Shown here: piece by piece, positions 62,953 to 64,000 of the stretch
Position numbering within the stretch: position 1 is the stretch's first letter
How the letters are laid out: every line of letters starts with the position of its first letter
Assembly (NCBI GenBank): GCA_009379825.1
Contig: WHTA01000019.1
Coordinates: 20,030 to 84,029 of the forward strand
Length of the DNA: 64,000 nucleotides
Direction: 5' to 3'
DNA from: Streptosporangiales bacterium
Lineage (GTDB): Bacteria > Actinomycetota > Actinomycetes > Streptosporangiales > WHST01
Notes under the pieces: generated by a model
Seen by the model: only the letters and a program-made list of their open reading frames with translations
What the model was told of the DNA's origin: nothing
Database searches by the model: none
Made by a program: the position numbers and the translations under genes

Positions 62953-64000
62953 ATGATCAAGCTCAGCGCGATCGGTGACTGGATGAGCGACAACGTGGGC
63001 ACCCTGTTGGCCGGTCTGCTCAATGTCGTCATCATCGTCGCGGTTGCCGTGGTCCTGCGGTTCCTCGCCGGCCGGCTGATCGACCAGTTCACCAACCGCA
63101 TGGTCAGCTCGCACGCCCGCCTGAGCCAGTCGAGCTCGAAGATGGCCAACCGCGTGCTGAAGCAGGCGTCGACGGCGCGTGCCGAGCGGCAGCGGCAGCG
63201 GGCGCAGACGATCGCTTCTGTGCTCAAGAGCATGGCGACCGCGTTGATCATCGGTGTCGCGTTCGTCATGGTGCTGAGCCAGTTGGGGATCAACGTCGCG
63301 CCGATCTTGGCGAGTGCCGGGGTGCTCGGTCTCGCGATCGGGTTCGGCGCCCAGAGCCTCGTGCAGGACTTCCTCGCGGGGATCTTCATGATGTCCGAGG
63401 ATCAGTACGGCGTGGGCGACGTCATCGACACTGGCGACGCGGTCGGCACCGTGGAGGCCGTCACCCTGCGCACCACGAAGATCCGCGATCTCAACGGCGG
63501 CCTGTGGCACGTCCGCAACGGCGAGATCCTGCGCGTCTGCAACATGAACCAGGACTGGGCGAACGTGGTCGTCGAGCTCCCGCTCGACAGCTCGGTGGAC
63601 CTCGAACGGGCGACGCACGTCATCCAGGACGGCATCGACGCCTTCGCCGACCACACCGACGTCACGGACAAACTGCTCGAGCGGCCGGACATCAGCGGCG
63701 TGGTCGCCATCGGCAACGGCGCAACGACCGTCCGGGTCATCGCGCGGACCCAGCCGGGTGAGCAGTGGGCGCTCGACCGGATGCTGCGCGGCCAGATCAA
63801 ACGCAGTCTCGACCGGCACGGCATCCCCATCGCTCACCCCGGGTACATGCGGCAGGCCCCGGCATGGCGGAGTGACCGGCTAAGGGCAGCCCTGCCCGGA
63901 CTGCAACACCGATACTCACGTTTTGCCTGGTCAAGGACAGTAGCGCGGTGGGGTGGGTGGGACTTGAACCCACGACCGACGGATTATGAGAACTGTCCTC
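62953..64000 (+). CDS. MscS-family mechanosensitive ion channel, open to the window end
   Basis: Starts at ATG 62953 (CGGAG upstream) and is open in frame to base 64000. Helix 1 is 'TLLAGLLNVVIIVAVAVVLRFLAG'; the pore helix reads 'ILASAGVLGLAIGFGAQSLVQDFLAG', then the beta-domain 'GDVIDTGDAVGTVEAVTLRTTKIRDLNGGLWHVRNGEIL', all diagnostic for MscS. The channel relieves osmotic pressure. Genuine sequence probably ends near 63,850; the tail '...WGGWDLNPRPTDYE' is the antisense of a tRNA and not real protein, so its proper stop seems lost. The 282 bases before it hold no gene I can support. Confidence 0.85.
   Translation, partial: MIKLSAIGDWMSDNVGTLLAGLLNVVIIVAVAVVLRFLAGRLIDQFTNRMVSSHARLSQSSSKMANRVLKQASTARAERQRQRAQTIASVLKSMATALIIGVAFVMVLSQLGINVAPILASAGVLGLAIGFGAQSLVQDFLAGIFMMSEDQYGVGDVIDTGDAVGTVEAVTLRTTKIRDLNGGLWHVRNGEILRVCNMNQDWANVVVELPLDSSVDLERATHVIQDGIDAFADHTDVTDKLLERPDISGVVAIGNGATTVRVIARTQPGEQWALDRMLRGQIKRSLDRHGIPIAHPGYMRQAPAWRSDRLRAALPGLQHRYSRFAWSRTVARWGGWDLNPRPTDYENCP
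63947..63990 (-). tRNA. 3' half of tRNA-Met (CAU anticodon), from the anticodon loop to the acceptor end
   Basis: On the minus strand the sequence reads CTCATAA (anticodon loop, CAU), TCCGT, the variable region, GTGGG-TTCAAGT-CCCAC (T arm) and the acceptor 3' strand ending CCACCCCACC. A normal tRNA would show ACGGA-type pairing on the 5' side of the loop; instead the bases beyond 63,990 read TTCAGGA-like sequence that cannot pair. The gene therefore starts at the anticodon loop: the shape left by a site-specific integrase that uses the tRNA 3' end as its attachment site, or by an assembly break. Confidence 0.6.

Noticed and set aside
62511..63837. Two long minus-strand open frames opposite the MscS gene
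   Set aside because: The plus strand encodes a diagnostic MscS pore helix and beta-domain; the minus frames have no motif and are antisense artefacts. The MscS frame was recognised by translating to the window edge.

Overview
This window is high-GC chromosomal DNA. It has frequent GTG/TTG starts, leaderless promoters, F420-type (LLM) oxidoreductase and MntR/PucR/RpiR regulators, and a ClpC-like chaperone gene with an actinobacterial N-terminus. All of this fits an actinomycete (Actinomycetota); I cannot name the genus. Almost every base is coding and no gap exceeds 300 bases. Most of the content is accessory metabolism: small catabolic operons, each next to its own regulator.

Layout, 1-15.8 kb: a 2-hydroxyacid oxidase with a metallo-beta-lactamase-fold partner; an MntR-like regulator facing a manganese ABC importer, with a palindromic operator candidate; a GltS-type symporter plus FAD amine/amino-acid oxidase divergent from an RpiR regulator; and a LysR gene divergent from a six-gene operon (two unrecognised proteins, an M19 dipeptidase and an SsuA/TauA-type ABC importer). 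15.9-22.7 kb: a GntR / FGGY kinase / FAD-linked oxidase / zinc dehydrogenase / MHS transporter / SDR operon, probably for a polyol or sugar acid. 22.8-31 kb: MBL hydrolase, MFS, two methyltransferases, STAS protein, pirin, GNAT and HpcH aldolase. 31-34.6 kb: histidine kinase, response regulator and HtrA protease, broken at a head-to-head junction with the tail of an FAD oxidoreductase, then a lipid kinase.

34.6-50.3 kb holds mixed genes: MarR, PucR with a DadA-like oxidase, a Gre-like factor, AraC with an NmrA-like reductase, a ruined ClpC-like gene, small basic and acidic proteins, LysR, an LLM oxidoreductase, a glycosyltransferase and an M23 peptidase. 50.4-54.5 kb is a decayed polyketide/nonribosomal remnant (KS lacking its N-terminal half, no AT, an ACP, a stand-alone adenylation domain, an FAD monooxygenase). 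54.5-61 kb is a GntR-linked operon of two paralogous amidohydrolases, a Rieske ferredoxin, an Nramp-like transporter without the Nramp metal motif, and an FAD oxidoreductase. The window ends with AMP nucleosidase, a DUF817 remnant, an MscS channel and the 3' half of a tRNA-Met (CAU), which looks like an integration-site scar.

A striking feature is the number of broken genes: at least fourteen single-base frameshifts or stops in otherwise intact, well-conserved proteins, mostly one-base losses in GC runs, plus two clean in-frame tandem duplications (123 and 42 bp). Part of this may be sequencing or assembly error rather than biology. Functional statements about the broken genes describe their reconstructed products.
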